Source: Robbsia betulipollinis (lineage in GTDB: Bacteria; Pseudomonadota; Gammaproteobacteria; Burkholderiales; Burkholderiaceae). From it: 64,000 bases of DNA. Positions within the stretch are counted from its first letter, which is position 1. Each line of letters opens with the position of its first letter. Below, one piece after another: positions 36,893-44,500 of this stretch. The DNA lies in the NCBI RefSeq assembly GCF_026624755.1, contig NZ_JAPMXC010000001.1, positions 1,345,219-1,409,218 on the forward strand, read 5' to 3'. The notes under the pieces are model-generated. The model was not told where the DNA came from, did not search any database, and saw nothing but the letters and a program-made list of their open reading frames with translations. A program made the position numbers and the translations under genes.

Positions 36893-37803
36893 ATGAAGCG
36901 AAGAACATTCCTGCTGACGACGGCGGCCACCGCCGCTGCCGCCGCTGCCGCCGCTGCTGCCTCGCTGCCGCGCCCGGTGGCCGCCGCGCCCGTCGTCGGC
37001 AAGTTGCCGGTCCTGCGCTATGTCGCGGAAGCGGACCTCACCAGTCTCGATCCGGTCTGGAGCACCGCCTACATCACCCAGATGTCCGCGGAACTCGTCT
37101 ACGACACGCTGTTCGGTTTCGACGCGCATTACAACCCGCAGTTGCAGATGCTCGCCGATGCGAAGGCCAGCGCCGACGGCCGGCAGTGGACGCTCGTCCT
37201 GCGGCCCGGCCTGCTGTTTCACGACGGCACGCCGGTGCGCGCGCAGGATTGCATCGCCAGCATCCGGCGCTGGGGCAGCCGGGACACGCTCGGCCAGAAA
37301 CTCATGAAGCGGACCGCGGACATCGCCGCGCCCGATGTGCACACGATCGTTTTCAAGCTGAACAAGGCGTTCCCGCTGCTGCCGAGCGCGCTGGGCAAGG
37401 TGGCGTCGAGCATGGCGTGCATCATGCCGGAGCGCCTGGCGAAGACCGATGCGCACACGCAGATCGCCGAGGCGATCGGCAGCGGTCCGTTCCGCTTTGC
37501 CAAGGACAAGTGGGTGTCCGGGTCCACCGCGGTATTCGAACGCTTCGACGGCTATGTACCGCGTCCCGGCGCGCCCGGCAGCTTCTCGGCGGGCGCGAAG
37601 GTGGCGGATGTCGCTCAGGTGGTATGGAAGACGATTCCCGACGTCGCGACGTCGAGCGCCGCGCTGCAGGCGGGCGAGATCGACGGCCTGCAGACCATCA
37701 GCAGCGATTTTCTGCCGGTGCTCGCCGCCGACGCGAATCTCGAAATCGTCAAGTCCACGGTCGCGACGATCCCGATCAGGCGCTTCAACGCGCTGTATCC
37801 CCC
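36893..37803 (+). pseudogene. peptide-type ABC substrate-binding protein, 3' part lost
   Basis: About 303 codons encode the N-terminal two thirds of a family-5 (DppA/GsiB-like) periplasmic binding protein. It has a Tat-like or long signal with RRTFLLTT and a run of Ala from GCC/GCT repeats. Then come LTSLDPVWSTAY, YDTLFGFDAHYN, WTLVLRPGLLFHDG and RFNALYPP. After about 37803 the sequence switches to that of another family (M81 peptidase) in a different frame, and the original frame then reads nonsense until it meets the shifted peptidase frame near 38155 and stops at 38233. The gene is therefore broken. It belonged with the GsiA-like ATPase; no permease genes remain. Confidence 0.75.
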
Positions 37804-38233
37804 TGCTGAGCGGCGAGGACATCGTCACCGACGCCCGTTGCGCCTCGCCGCTGGCGCTGGGCGAAATGCCGGGTTTCGTCGCCGACATGGACGCCGCCGG
37901 GTCCTGGCAGCCACGGTCCGTCCACCTCGCGATGGCGGAGCCGAACGGACCGGTGGAACAGGGGTTTTTCGAGGAAATGTGCGCGGCGTGGCGCGACGGC
38001 CTGCGCGCGTTGCGCGCTGCGGTCGACGGCGTGTTCTGCGTGATGCGCGGCGCGGGCGTCACCACTGCCAATCTCGATCCCGAAGGGTATATCCAGGAAA
38101 TGATCCGCGCGGAACTGGGTGCCGACATCCCGCTGGTGTGTTCGTACATCTGCATGCCCATGTCTCGGATGCGATGGTGCGCGCGTGCGACGCCTTCGTC
38201 GGCTATCGGACGAATCCGCACCTGGACATCTGA
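37804..38233 (+). pseudogene. internal fragment of an M81-family (MlrC-like) metallopeptidase
   Basis: The fragment reads SGEDIVTDARCASPLALGEM, then PNGPVEQGFFEEM, AAVDGVFCVMRGAG and DPEGYIQEMIRAELGADIPLV, all typical of the MlrC N-terminal part. A frameshift near 38155 moves the frame, after which it continues VHLHAHVSDAMVRACDAFVG and YRTNPHLDI, with the metal-binding HxH. The start and the entire C-terminal part are missing. It is fused in place behind the solute-binding protein remnant. M81 peptidases are often neighbours of peptide ABC transporters, so the fragment probably comes from the same ancestral operon. Confidence 0.75.
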
Positions 38234-38370
38234 ACGCCTATATGATGGATCAGTCGGCGGATCTGTGGATCGCGCACGATGTCGGGCCGCGCGCGCTCTC
38301 GCCACGCATCGGCGGCGTGGTGCAACCGAAGAACTGGTTCATCGACATCGCCACCGTATCGGTGAAGTGA
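38234..38370 (+). pseudogene. orphan C-terminal coding tail
   Basis: About 44 codons in yet another frame (NAYMMDQSADLWIAHDVG, then GGVVQPKNWFIDIATVSVK and a stop) look like the C-terminus of a protein joined directly to the M81 fragment. It may be the missing end of the solute-binding protein, but I cannot assign it firmly. No start of its own. Confidence 0.4.
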
Positions 38371-38401
38371 GCCGGCGGGGGCGTGCGACGCGCATGCGCA
38401 T

Positions 38402-39196
38402 GTGTTCGGTGCGTTCGATCGCTTCCCGCTCGCCGCCGGGCGCAGCTACACGCCGCCCGTGACGACGCCCGACCAGTTCATCGCGCATCTGGACGCCTTC
38501 GGCCTGCGGCGCGGCGTTCTCGTCACGGCCGGCGTCTACGGGACCGACAACACCGCGCTGGTCGATGCGCTGCGTCTGCATCCCGCGCGCCTGCGGGGCG
38601 TCGCGGTGGTCGACACGCGTGTGACCGATCGCATGCTGGATGACCTGAGCGAGGCCGGGGTGTGTGCCGCCCGCTTCTATGTCCAGCGCGACGGCGTCGC
38701 GCCGCGCTACGTCAACCCGGCGGGCCTTGCGGCGTTGCGCGCGCTGGCGCCGGCGCTGAAGGCGCGCGGCTGGCACGCGCAGGTTCACGTGGGCGCGGCC
38801 GACCTCGTCGCGCTCGAACCGGTGCTGCGCGCGCTCGGCATCCCGCTCGTGTTCGATCACATGGGGGGCGCCGCCGGGGCCGACGGCGCCGCCCTGGCCG
38901 CGCGCCGCTGTCTGCTGCCGGTGCTGGCCGAAGGCATCGCCTGGGTGAAGATTTCCGGCGCGGACCGGCTCGGCGCGCCGCCGTATCGCGCTCTCGACGC
39001 GGGGGTTGCCGCCTTTCTCGACGCGAACGCCTCCCGGGTGGTCTGGGGCAGCGACTGGCCCCATGTCGCCTACGACGAGCAGGTTCCCGAAGACGTCGAA
39101 CTGGTGGCCTGCATGGCGCGCTGGCTGGCTCCGGGGACGCTGCGACGGCGCGTGCTGGTGGACAACCCCGCGCGGCTGTACGGGTTCGCCGACTGA
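38402..39196 (+). CDS. amidohydrolase family protein (PDC-hydrolase-like), N-terminus damaged
   Basis: The homologous sequence covers about 275 residues of an amidohydrolase related to 2-pyrone-4,6-dicarboxylate hydrolase: RSYTPPVTTPDQFIAHLDAF, GWHAQVHVG (metal His), LVFDHMGG (His) and VVWGSDWPH (catalytic Asp). The metal-binding HxH (GACDAHAHVFG) is encoded at about 38378-38407, but the only in-frame codons between the upstream stop (38363) and it include no start. The first possible start, GTG 38402, lies behind the HxH. Either the gene is 5'-truncated and dead or it uses an unusual start. The end is normal (NPARLYGFAD). Confidence 0.65.
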   Translation: MFGAFDRFPLAAGRSYTPPVTTPDQFIAHLDAFGLRRGVLVTAGVYGTDNTALVDALRLHPARLRGVAVVDTRVTDRMLDDLSEAGVCAARFYVQRDGVAPRYVNPAGLAALRALAPALKARGWHAQVHVGAADLVALEPVLRALGIPLVFDHMGGAAGADGAALAARRCLLPVLAEGIAWVKISGADRLGAPPYRALDAGVAAFLDANASRVVWGSDWPHVAYDEQVPEDVELVACMARWLAPGTLRRRVLVDNPARLYGFAD

Positions 39197-39325
39197 CTGA
39201 CGCCGTTGCTATAATCGCCCGGGACAAGCCGCGTCGGGTCGACCGTCATCGAGGGTCCGCCCCCGTCCGCCCCCGTCCGCCGGCGCCCGCAATGTTTTTA
39301 CGCACGAATGACGACAACATCACAG

Positions 39326-40123
39326 ATGAAAAAGATTCTGATCATCGGCATCGGCGCGGGAAACCCCGACTATCTGACGGTTCAGGCGATCACGGCGCTG
39401 GCGCAGGTCGACGTTTTCTTCATCATGGACAAGGGCGCGGCGAAGGCGAAGCTGATCGCCTTGCGCACGCACATCATCGAACGCTTCGCCCGGGCGGGAC
39501 ACCACCGCGTCGTCGAAGCGACCAATCCCGAGCGCGGCGCCGACAATGGCGATTATCGCGCGGCGGTGGATCAGCTGAATCAGGACAAGCAACGGATATT
39601 CGAGCGGTTGATCGCGCGGGAGATGGCGCAAGGCGAATGCGGCGCGTTTCTCGTCTGGGGCGATCCGGCGCTGTACGACAGCACCATCCGCATCGTCGAG
39701 GCCATCGCAAAAAGTGGCCGGCAGGCGCTCGAATACGACGTCATTCCCGGCATCAGCAGCGTGCAGGCGCTGACGGCGCGGCACCGGATCCCGCTCAATC
39801 TCATCGGCCGCTCGATCGAGATCACGAACGGGCGGACCATCGCGGCGGGTTTTCCCGCGGGCATCGACAGCGTGGTCGTGATGCTCGACGCCCAGGACAG
39901 TTACCTGAAACTCGCCGACGCGGATCTCGATATCTACTGGGGCGCCTATCTCGGCACGCCGGACGAAATCCTGATGTCCGGCAAACTGGTCGAGGTCGGC
40001 CCGGAAATCGCGCGCGTGCGCGCCGCGGCCCGCCGCACGCATGGGTGGATCATGGATACCTATCTGCTGCGCAAGCGGGACCCGCATGACGGCGCCACCG
40101 TTCATTTGACGGCGAACGAATAG
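39326..40123 (+). CDS. cobF: precorrin-6A synthase (deacetylating), CobF-like
   Basis: A 265-residue SAM-dependent methyltransferase of the CobF type, which methylates C-1 of precorrin-5 and releases acetate in the aerobic cobalamin route. The N-terminus KKILIIGIGAGNPDYLTVQA is typical of the family, as are FIMDKG, CGAFLVWGDPALYDST, the SAM-pocket stretch DVIPGISSVQALTA, and GAYLGTPDEIL. The ATG at 39326 gives the family N-terminus; ATG 39308 would add six residues. No other cobalamin gene lies in the window, so it is an orphan here. Its end overlaps the convergent CopC-like gene by 22 bp. Confidence 0.88.
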   Translation: MKKILIIGIGAGNPDYLTVQAITALAQVDVFFIMDKGAAKAKLIALRTHIIERFARAGHHRVVEATNPERGADNGDYRAAVDQLNQDKQRIFERLIAREMAQGECGAFLVWGDPALYDSTIRIVEAIAKSGRQALEYDVIPGISSVQALTARHRIPLNLIGRSIEITNGRTIAAGFPAGIDSVVVMLDAQDSYLKLADADLDIYWGAYLGTPDEILMSGKLVEVGPEIARVRAAARRTHGWIMDTYLLRKRDPHDGATVHLTANE

Positions 40124-40467
40124 TGTCCCTGCGTCCTGTGCCCGTCGCGGGCCACGGCGACCCAGGACACCGTATAGCGTCCCGACGGCAGGGGCTGCAA
40201 GGGGACCGAGACGTGCTTGCCGTTGGCCGTGTCCGCCGCGGCTTTGCCGCGCGTGACCGAGCGTCCCCGCGCATCGGCGACGGCGATCGACGTGAACGCG
40301 GCGTCGACGCTTTCGTCGAAATCGATTGCGACCTCCCGCGGCGCGGTGGCGAGCGTCTGTCCGGCGCCGGGCGCTTCCTGTGCCGGATGCGCGTGCGCCG
40401 TCGCCAGGCGTGCGCCGGTCATGATCAGCGCAGCGGCGAGTGCGCGCGCGGGGGAAATACGATTCAT
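40102..40467 (-). CDS. CopC-like periplasmic protein (second copy)
   Basis: A 121-residue secreted protein with a signal peptide (cleavage near ATAHA, about residue 25) and a single CopC-type domain. The mature N-terminus starts with His (HAHPAQEAPG), as in copper-binding CopC proteins. The end YTVSWVAVARDGHRTQGHYSF has His residues that could add to the site. It is a paralogue of the protein at 27810-28187, with which it shares the C-terminal pattern, but it keeps more candidate copper ligands. No copD is present nearby. It is divergent from the PH-domain gene and overlaps cobF at the 3' end. Confidence 0.8.
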   Translation of the reverse strand: MNRISPARALAAALIMTGARLATAHAHPAQEAPGAGQTLATAPREVAIDFDESVDAAFTSIAVADARGRSVTRGKAAADTANGKHVSVPLQPLPSGRYTVSWVAVARDGHRTQGHYSFAVK

Positions 40468-40494
40468 GGTTTTTATCCTGGGATTGACACGGAC

Positions 40495-41025
40495 ATGACA
40501 CAGCTTGACCTGATGGCCAATGACGCCGCCGCGCAAACGATCATCTTCAAGGGCGCGCCGTCGCAGGTCGTGAACGCGGCGGCGATTTTCAAGGGGGTGG
40601 CGGCCATCGTCGTGATCCTGGCGGCCACACTGTATGCCTCGGGGCAGCGCTGGCAGGTGCCCTGGGCCATCCCGGTGATCGCGGTACTGGTCGTGATGGC
40701 GGGTGTGGGTATCGCCTGCCTGCGGACCGCGTTCACCGAAATCATCATCGACACCGAACGCATCACGCTGCGCCAGGGCATCTTCAACAAGCGGATCTCC
40801 AGTCTCGAACTCTTCCGCATCCAGGACCTGACCTCCTACCACCCTTGGTGGCAGCGCGCGTTCAATGTGGGCACCATCGTCGTGATGACCAGCGATTCCA
40901 ACAATCCGGTCTGGCGTCTGAACGGCATCGTCGACGCCGAGGCGATGCGCGCGGCGCTCAATCACGCGGCGATCGCCCTGCGCGATCGCAAGGGCATTCG
41001 CGAAGTCAATATGGGCCGCGTTTGA
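40495..41025 (+). CDS. membrane protein with bacterial PH domain
   Basis: A 176-residue protein with two transmembrane helices (about 30-80) and a following bacterial pleckstrin-homology-like domain (TEIIIDTERITLRQGIFNKR, then LELFRIQDLTSYHPWWQRAF and GTIVVMTSD). Proteins of this kind are common and poorly understood; some are linked to envelope stress. The start at ATG 40495 is preferred over the open frame upstream, which belongs to the opposite strand. It is divergent from the second CopC-like gene, with 27 bp between starts. Confidence 0.75.
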   Translation: MTQLDLMANDAAAQTIIFKGAPSQVVNAAAIFKGVAAIVVILAATLYASGQRWQVPWAIPVIAVLVVMAGVGIACLRTAFTEIIIDTERITLRQGIFNKRISSLELFRIQDLTSYHPWWQRAFNVGTIVVMTSDSNNPVWRLNGIVDAEAMRAALNHAAIALRDRKGIREVNMGRV

Positions 41026-41093
41026 CGCGCGCCGTCGCGGCTCGCCCCGCCGGCGTCCCCCGCGCGCGCTCGGGGCAAGGTCGCCCAAGCCGG

Positions 41094-41237
41094 CCGGTCC
41101 CTCGCGGGATGGCCCGCCCAGATCCGCGGATGACTCGCCGCGGCGTACAGGCCGGTGAAATCGCTCGCGGTCAAAGGGCGCAGGGCGAGCGTCGGGCCGG
41201 CCAGGGTGGGTTGATCGTCGAAAACGGCGGAGGCCAT
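41094..41237 (-). pseudogene. N-terminal remnant of a GNAT acetyltransferase
   Basis: About 48 codons (ASAVFDDQPTLAGPTLALRP, then LTASDFTGLYAAASHPRIWA) match the N-terminal end of RimJ/GNAT-type acetyltransferases. The rest of the domain is absent: the frame runs on into sequence without GNAT character. It is a truncated copy between the PH-domain gene and the cyd promoter. Confidence 0.55.
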
Positions 41238-41421
41238 CGATTTTTCCTTTGTTCGCGTGTCGGGTTGCCGGCTCCGCGTTCATCCTAGCGCATTTCCCCG
41301 CGTATTTCCCCCCTCCCGCCAGAGCGCTCGTCGGACGGCGACCCGGTGCGGGTCGGCGGGCGCCGCGCCCATGCCATCGTCCCCCCGTGTCAATTGGACG
41401 CAAGGCGCGCCGGGTGCGCCC

Positions 41422-41435
41422 TTGATCCAGATCAA
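41422..41435. promoter_or_regulatory. FNR/Anr-type operator upstream of cydA
   Basis: TTGATCCAGATCAA is a perfect match to the FNR/Anr consensus TTGAT-N4-ATCAA. It is centred about 96 bp upstream of the cydA start codon. Oxygen-limited induction of cytochrome bd by an FNR-type regulator is well known and fits this site. Confidence 0.75.
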
Positions 41436-41524
41436 TAAACCGTGGATTCATCCGCGCATACTCCGGTCGGTCTTTCAGAAAACGCATATTTCAGTGCGTT
41501 GTTTCGTTACCGGGGTATTACGCC

Positions 41525-43123
41525 ATGGTTGATTCAACCGTCGTCGAGTTGTCGCGCATCCAGTTCGCGGCCACCGCGCTTTATCACTATCTGTTCATTC
41601 CCGTCACCCTCGGCATGACGTTTCTGCTCGCCGCCATCGAAACCGTCTATGTGGTGAGCGGCAAGCCGATCTACAAACAGATGGCCCAGTTCTGGGGCAA
41701 GCTTTTCCTGATCAACTTCGCGCTCGGCGTGGCCACCGGCCTGACGATGGAGTTCGAGTTCGGCACCAACTGGTCGTTCTATTCGAGCTTCGTCGGCGAC
41801 GTGTTCGGCGCGCCGCTCGCCATCGAAGGTCTGATGGCCTTCTTCCTCGAATCCACCTTCATCGGCCTGATGGTCTTCGGCTGGGAGCGGCTGGGGCGCG
41901 GCAAGCATCTTGCCATCACCTATCTGGTCGCGCTCGGCTCGAACCTCTCGGCGTTGTGGATTCTGGTGGCCAACAGTTTCATGCAGTCGCCGCACGGCCT
42001 GGCGTTCGATTACCACACGCTGCGTCTGCAACTGACCAGCTTCGGCGATCTGTTCTTCAGCCCCGAGGCGCAGGCGAAATTCGTGCATACCAGCGTTGCC
42101 GGCTACGTCACCGCGGCCATCGCCGTGTGCGGCATCAGCGCGTTCTACATGTACCGCAATCAGCACGTCGAACTGGCGCGGCGCTCGTTTCGCATCGCGA
42201 CCGTTTTCGGCATCCTGTCCACCGCCGGCGTCATCACGCTGGGCGATGCGCTGGGCTTTGTCGGCGGCAACGCGCAGCCGGCCAAGCTCGCGGCCATGGA
42301 AGGATTGTGGCAACCCGCCAAGGCGCCGATGGCGTTCAATGTGTTCGCCCTGCCGTCGCAGCATGACGAGATGAACTACGGCGAGATCCAGGTGCCGTAC
42401 GTGCTGTCGATTCTCGAAACGCACTCGCTGACCGGCGTCGTGCCGGCCATCGCCGACCTGATCAAAATCGCCCAGGTGCGCGTGCGCAACGGCGTGCCGG
42501 CCGTGCAGGCCCTGCAGACGCTCGCGACCCGGCCCGACGACGCCCAGGCGCTCGCGGTCTTCGAGGAACACAAGGCCGACCTCGGCTACGGCTTTCTCGC
42601 GCAGCGCTACGCCGAGGATCTCTCGACGCTGACGCCGGCCCAGGTGAAGCAGGCCGCGAACGATTCGATCCCGCCCGTGGCGCCGGTGTTCTGGTCGTTC
42701 CGGATCATGGTGGGTTTCGGCGTGCTGATGCTGGCCTTCTTCGTCATGGCGGTGATCTTCAGCGTGCGCAACGACGTGCACCAGCGCCGCTGGTTCCTGC
42801 GTCTCGCGCCGTGGATGATTCCGGTGCCGTTTCTCGCCAACGAATGCGGATGGATCGTCGCCGAGGTGGGCCGCCAGCCGTGGACCGTCTACGGCGTGCT
42901 GCCCACCTGGATGTCGGCCTCCACGCACAGCGTCGGCTATATGGTGTTCTCGCTGATCGGGTTCGTCTCGCTTTACACGATCTTTATCGTCATCGAAATG
43001 TATCTGATGCTCAAGGCCATCAAGCAGGGGCCCGATGCGGTGCATGGCGCGCACGTGCCGCTGGCGGACCTGCTGCCGGGCTTCGCCGGCATGGCGGCGA
43101 TGAATTCGCGCAAGGAGATTTGA
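41525..43123 (+). CDS. cydA: cytochrome bd ubiquinol oxidase subunit I
   Basis: A 532-residue inner-membrane subunit that binds the three hemes and oxidises ubiquinol. The N-terminus (VELSRIQFAATALYHYLFIP) carries the first heme-ligand His, and the following segments (GVATGLTMEFEFGTNW, LAIEGLMAFFLESTF) are almost identical to E. coli CydA. It has the long Q loop of the quinol-type enzymes, with DLGYGFLAQRY near its end. The length matches the family. It heads the operon cydA-cydB-cydX-cydD-cydC and lies downstream of a perfect FNR-type site, which points to use at low oxygen. Confidence 0.96.
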   Translation: MVDSTVVELSRIQFAATALYHYLFIPVTLGMTFLLAAIETVYVVSGKPIYKQMAQFWGKLFLINFALGVATGLTMEFEFGTNWSFYSSFVGDVFGAPLAIEGLMAFFLESTFIGLMVFGWERLGRGKHLAITYLVALGSNLSALWILVANSFMQSPHGLAFDYHTLRLQLTSFGDLFFSPEAQAKFVHTSVAGYVTAAIAVCGISAFYMYRNQHVELARRSFRIATVFGILSTAGVITLGDALGFVGGNAQPAKLAAMEGLWQPAKAPMAFNVFALPSQHDEMNYGEIQVPYVLSILETHSLTGVVPAIADLIKIAQVRVRNGVPAVQALQTLATRPDDAQALAVFEEHKADLGYGFLAQRYAEDLSTLTPAQVKQAANDSIPPVAPVFWSFRIMVGFGVLMLAFFVMAVIFSVRNDVHQRRWFLRLAPWMIPVPFLANECGWIVAEVGRQPWTVYGVLPTWMSASTHSVGYMVFSLIGFVSLYTIFIVIEMYLMLKAIKQGPDAVHGAHVPLADLLPGFAGMAAMNSRKEI

Positions 43124-43126
43124 GTC

Positions 43127-44260
43127 ATGGCAACGTATCTCGCATTGAAGGTGGTCTGGTGGCTGCTCGTCGGCGTGGTGCTGATCGGCGTGGGCGTCAT
43201 GGTCGGCATGGACATGGGCGTAGGCACGCTGCTGCGTTACGTGGGCCGCACCGATATCGAACGCCGCGTGGCGCTCAACATCGTCGGGCCCCACTGGGAA
43301 GGCAACCAGGTGTGGTTCATCCTCGGCGGCGGCGCGCTGTTCGCCGCGTTCCCGCTGATCTACGGCACGGCGTTCTCGGGCTTCTACATCGTCATGCTGC
43401 TGCTGCTCTGGAGCATGATCGTGCGCCCGCTCGCCTTCGAATACCGCAGCAAGCTGCCGGGAGCCGGCTGGCGCAACGGCTGGGACTGGATGCTGCTGGT
43501 GAGCGGCTTCCTGCCGATGCTGGTGTTCGGCGCGGCGGTGGGCAATGTCCTGGAAGGCGTGCCGTTTCATTTTTCGTGGAACATGACATCGACCTACTCG
43601 GGTAGCTTCCTGGCGCTGTTCAACCCCTTTGCGATCCTCTGCGGCCTGTTGTCGGTGGCGCTGTCGTGCTACATGGGCGCGGCGACCCTCGGCAACGGCG
43701 CCGCCGGCGCGATCGCCGAACGCGCCCGCGTGGCGGGGCGGTTCTCGGGCCTCCTGTCCTTCGTGCTGTTCGCGATCGGCGGCGTGTGGCTGCGTCATAT
43801 CGACGGCTATGCGCTGCAAAGCGGGCCGGCCGGCGGCGCGGTGCAGACGCCGCTGCAGCAAACCGTCGTGCGGCAGGCGGGCGCCTGGAACGACAACTTC
43901 GCCGCGCACCCGGCGTTGTGGCTGCTGCCGGGGCTGGCGCTTGCCGCACTGCTCGTGGGCAGCGTCGCGCTGGGGCGCAAGCGGGGCTATCTCGCCTGGT
44001 GGCTGGGTCTGGTGGTCTGGGCCGGGGTGATCGGCTCGGTGGGGGCGACCATGTTCCCCTTCATGATGCCGTCGAGCGCCGAACCCTCGCACAGCCTGAC
44101 CGTCTGGAACGCCAGTTCGAGCGAACTGACGCTGAGCTGGATGCTCGGCTTCACCGTGGTCTTCATTCCGCTGATCGTCTGGTACACGAGCTGGTGCTTC
44201 TACGTGATGCGCGGCAAGGTCTCCGCCGAGAAGGTGGCCGCCGATGAACACGCGTATTGA
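43127..44260 (+). CDS. cydB: cytochrome bd ubiquinol oxidase subunit II
   Basis: A 377-residue integral membrane subunit that pairs with CydA. Typical segments are GVGVMVGMDMGVGTLLRYVG, IVGPHWEGNQVWFILGGGAL and GWDWMLLVSGFLPMLVFGAAVG. Eight to nine transmembrane helices are apparent. It starts 3 bp after cydA. The full family length is present with no sign of damage. Confidence 0.96.
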   Translation: MATYLALKVVWWLLVGVVLIGVGVMVGMDMGVGTLLRYVGRTDIERRVALNIVGPHWEGNQVWFILGGGALFAAFPLIYGTAFSGFYIVMLLLLWSMIVRPLAFEYRSKLPGAGWRNGWDWMLLVSGFLPMLVFGAAVGNVLEGVPFHFSWNMTSTYSGSFLALFNPFAILCGLLSVALSCYMGAATLGNGAAGAIAERARVAGRFSGLLSFVLFAIGGVWLRHIDGYALQSGPAGGAVQTPLQQTVVRQAGAWNDNFAAHPALWLLPGLALAALLVGSVALGRKRGYLAWWLGLVVWAGVIGSVGATMFPFMMPSSAEPSHSLTVWNASSSELTLSWMLGFTVVFIPLIVWYTSWCFYVMRGKVSAEKVAADEHAY

Positions 44261-44293
44261 GCCGCGGCTCCCCGCATATCCACCGAGAACATC

Positions 44294-44500
44294 ATGAAAA
44301 CCTTTGTGCAATTTATGCTGCTGATGGGCATCGGCGTCGTCGCCATCCTGCTCGCCATCATCCTGGGCGACCGGGGCGCCTGGTACCTCGCGTGGATCCT
44401 CGGCACGATCGTGATCGTGCTGGTGGCCGCCGCCGCGGGTTTCATGCTCGACACGCAGGACGACGTGCGTCTCGCCGCCGACGATCATGTCGCCCACTGA
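44294..44500 (+). CDS. cydX: CydX/YbgT-like small subunit, extended
   Basis: A 68-residue membrane protein. The second half, [22 protein letters not shown], carries the CydX/YbgT signature (WYxAWILG), and CydX is required for assembly and stability of the oxidase. Typical CydX proteins are about 35-40 residues and start at the Trp. Here an extra N-terminal hydrophobic helix ([20 protein letters not shown]) precedes it. It sits between cydB and cydD and overlaps cydD by 14 bp, as expected for a cyd operon member. Confidence 0.8.
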   Translation: MKTFVQFMLLMGIGVVAILLAIILGDRGAWYLAWILGTIVIVLVAAAAGFMLDTQDDVRLAADDHVAH

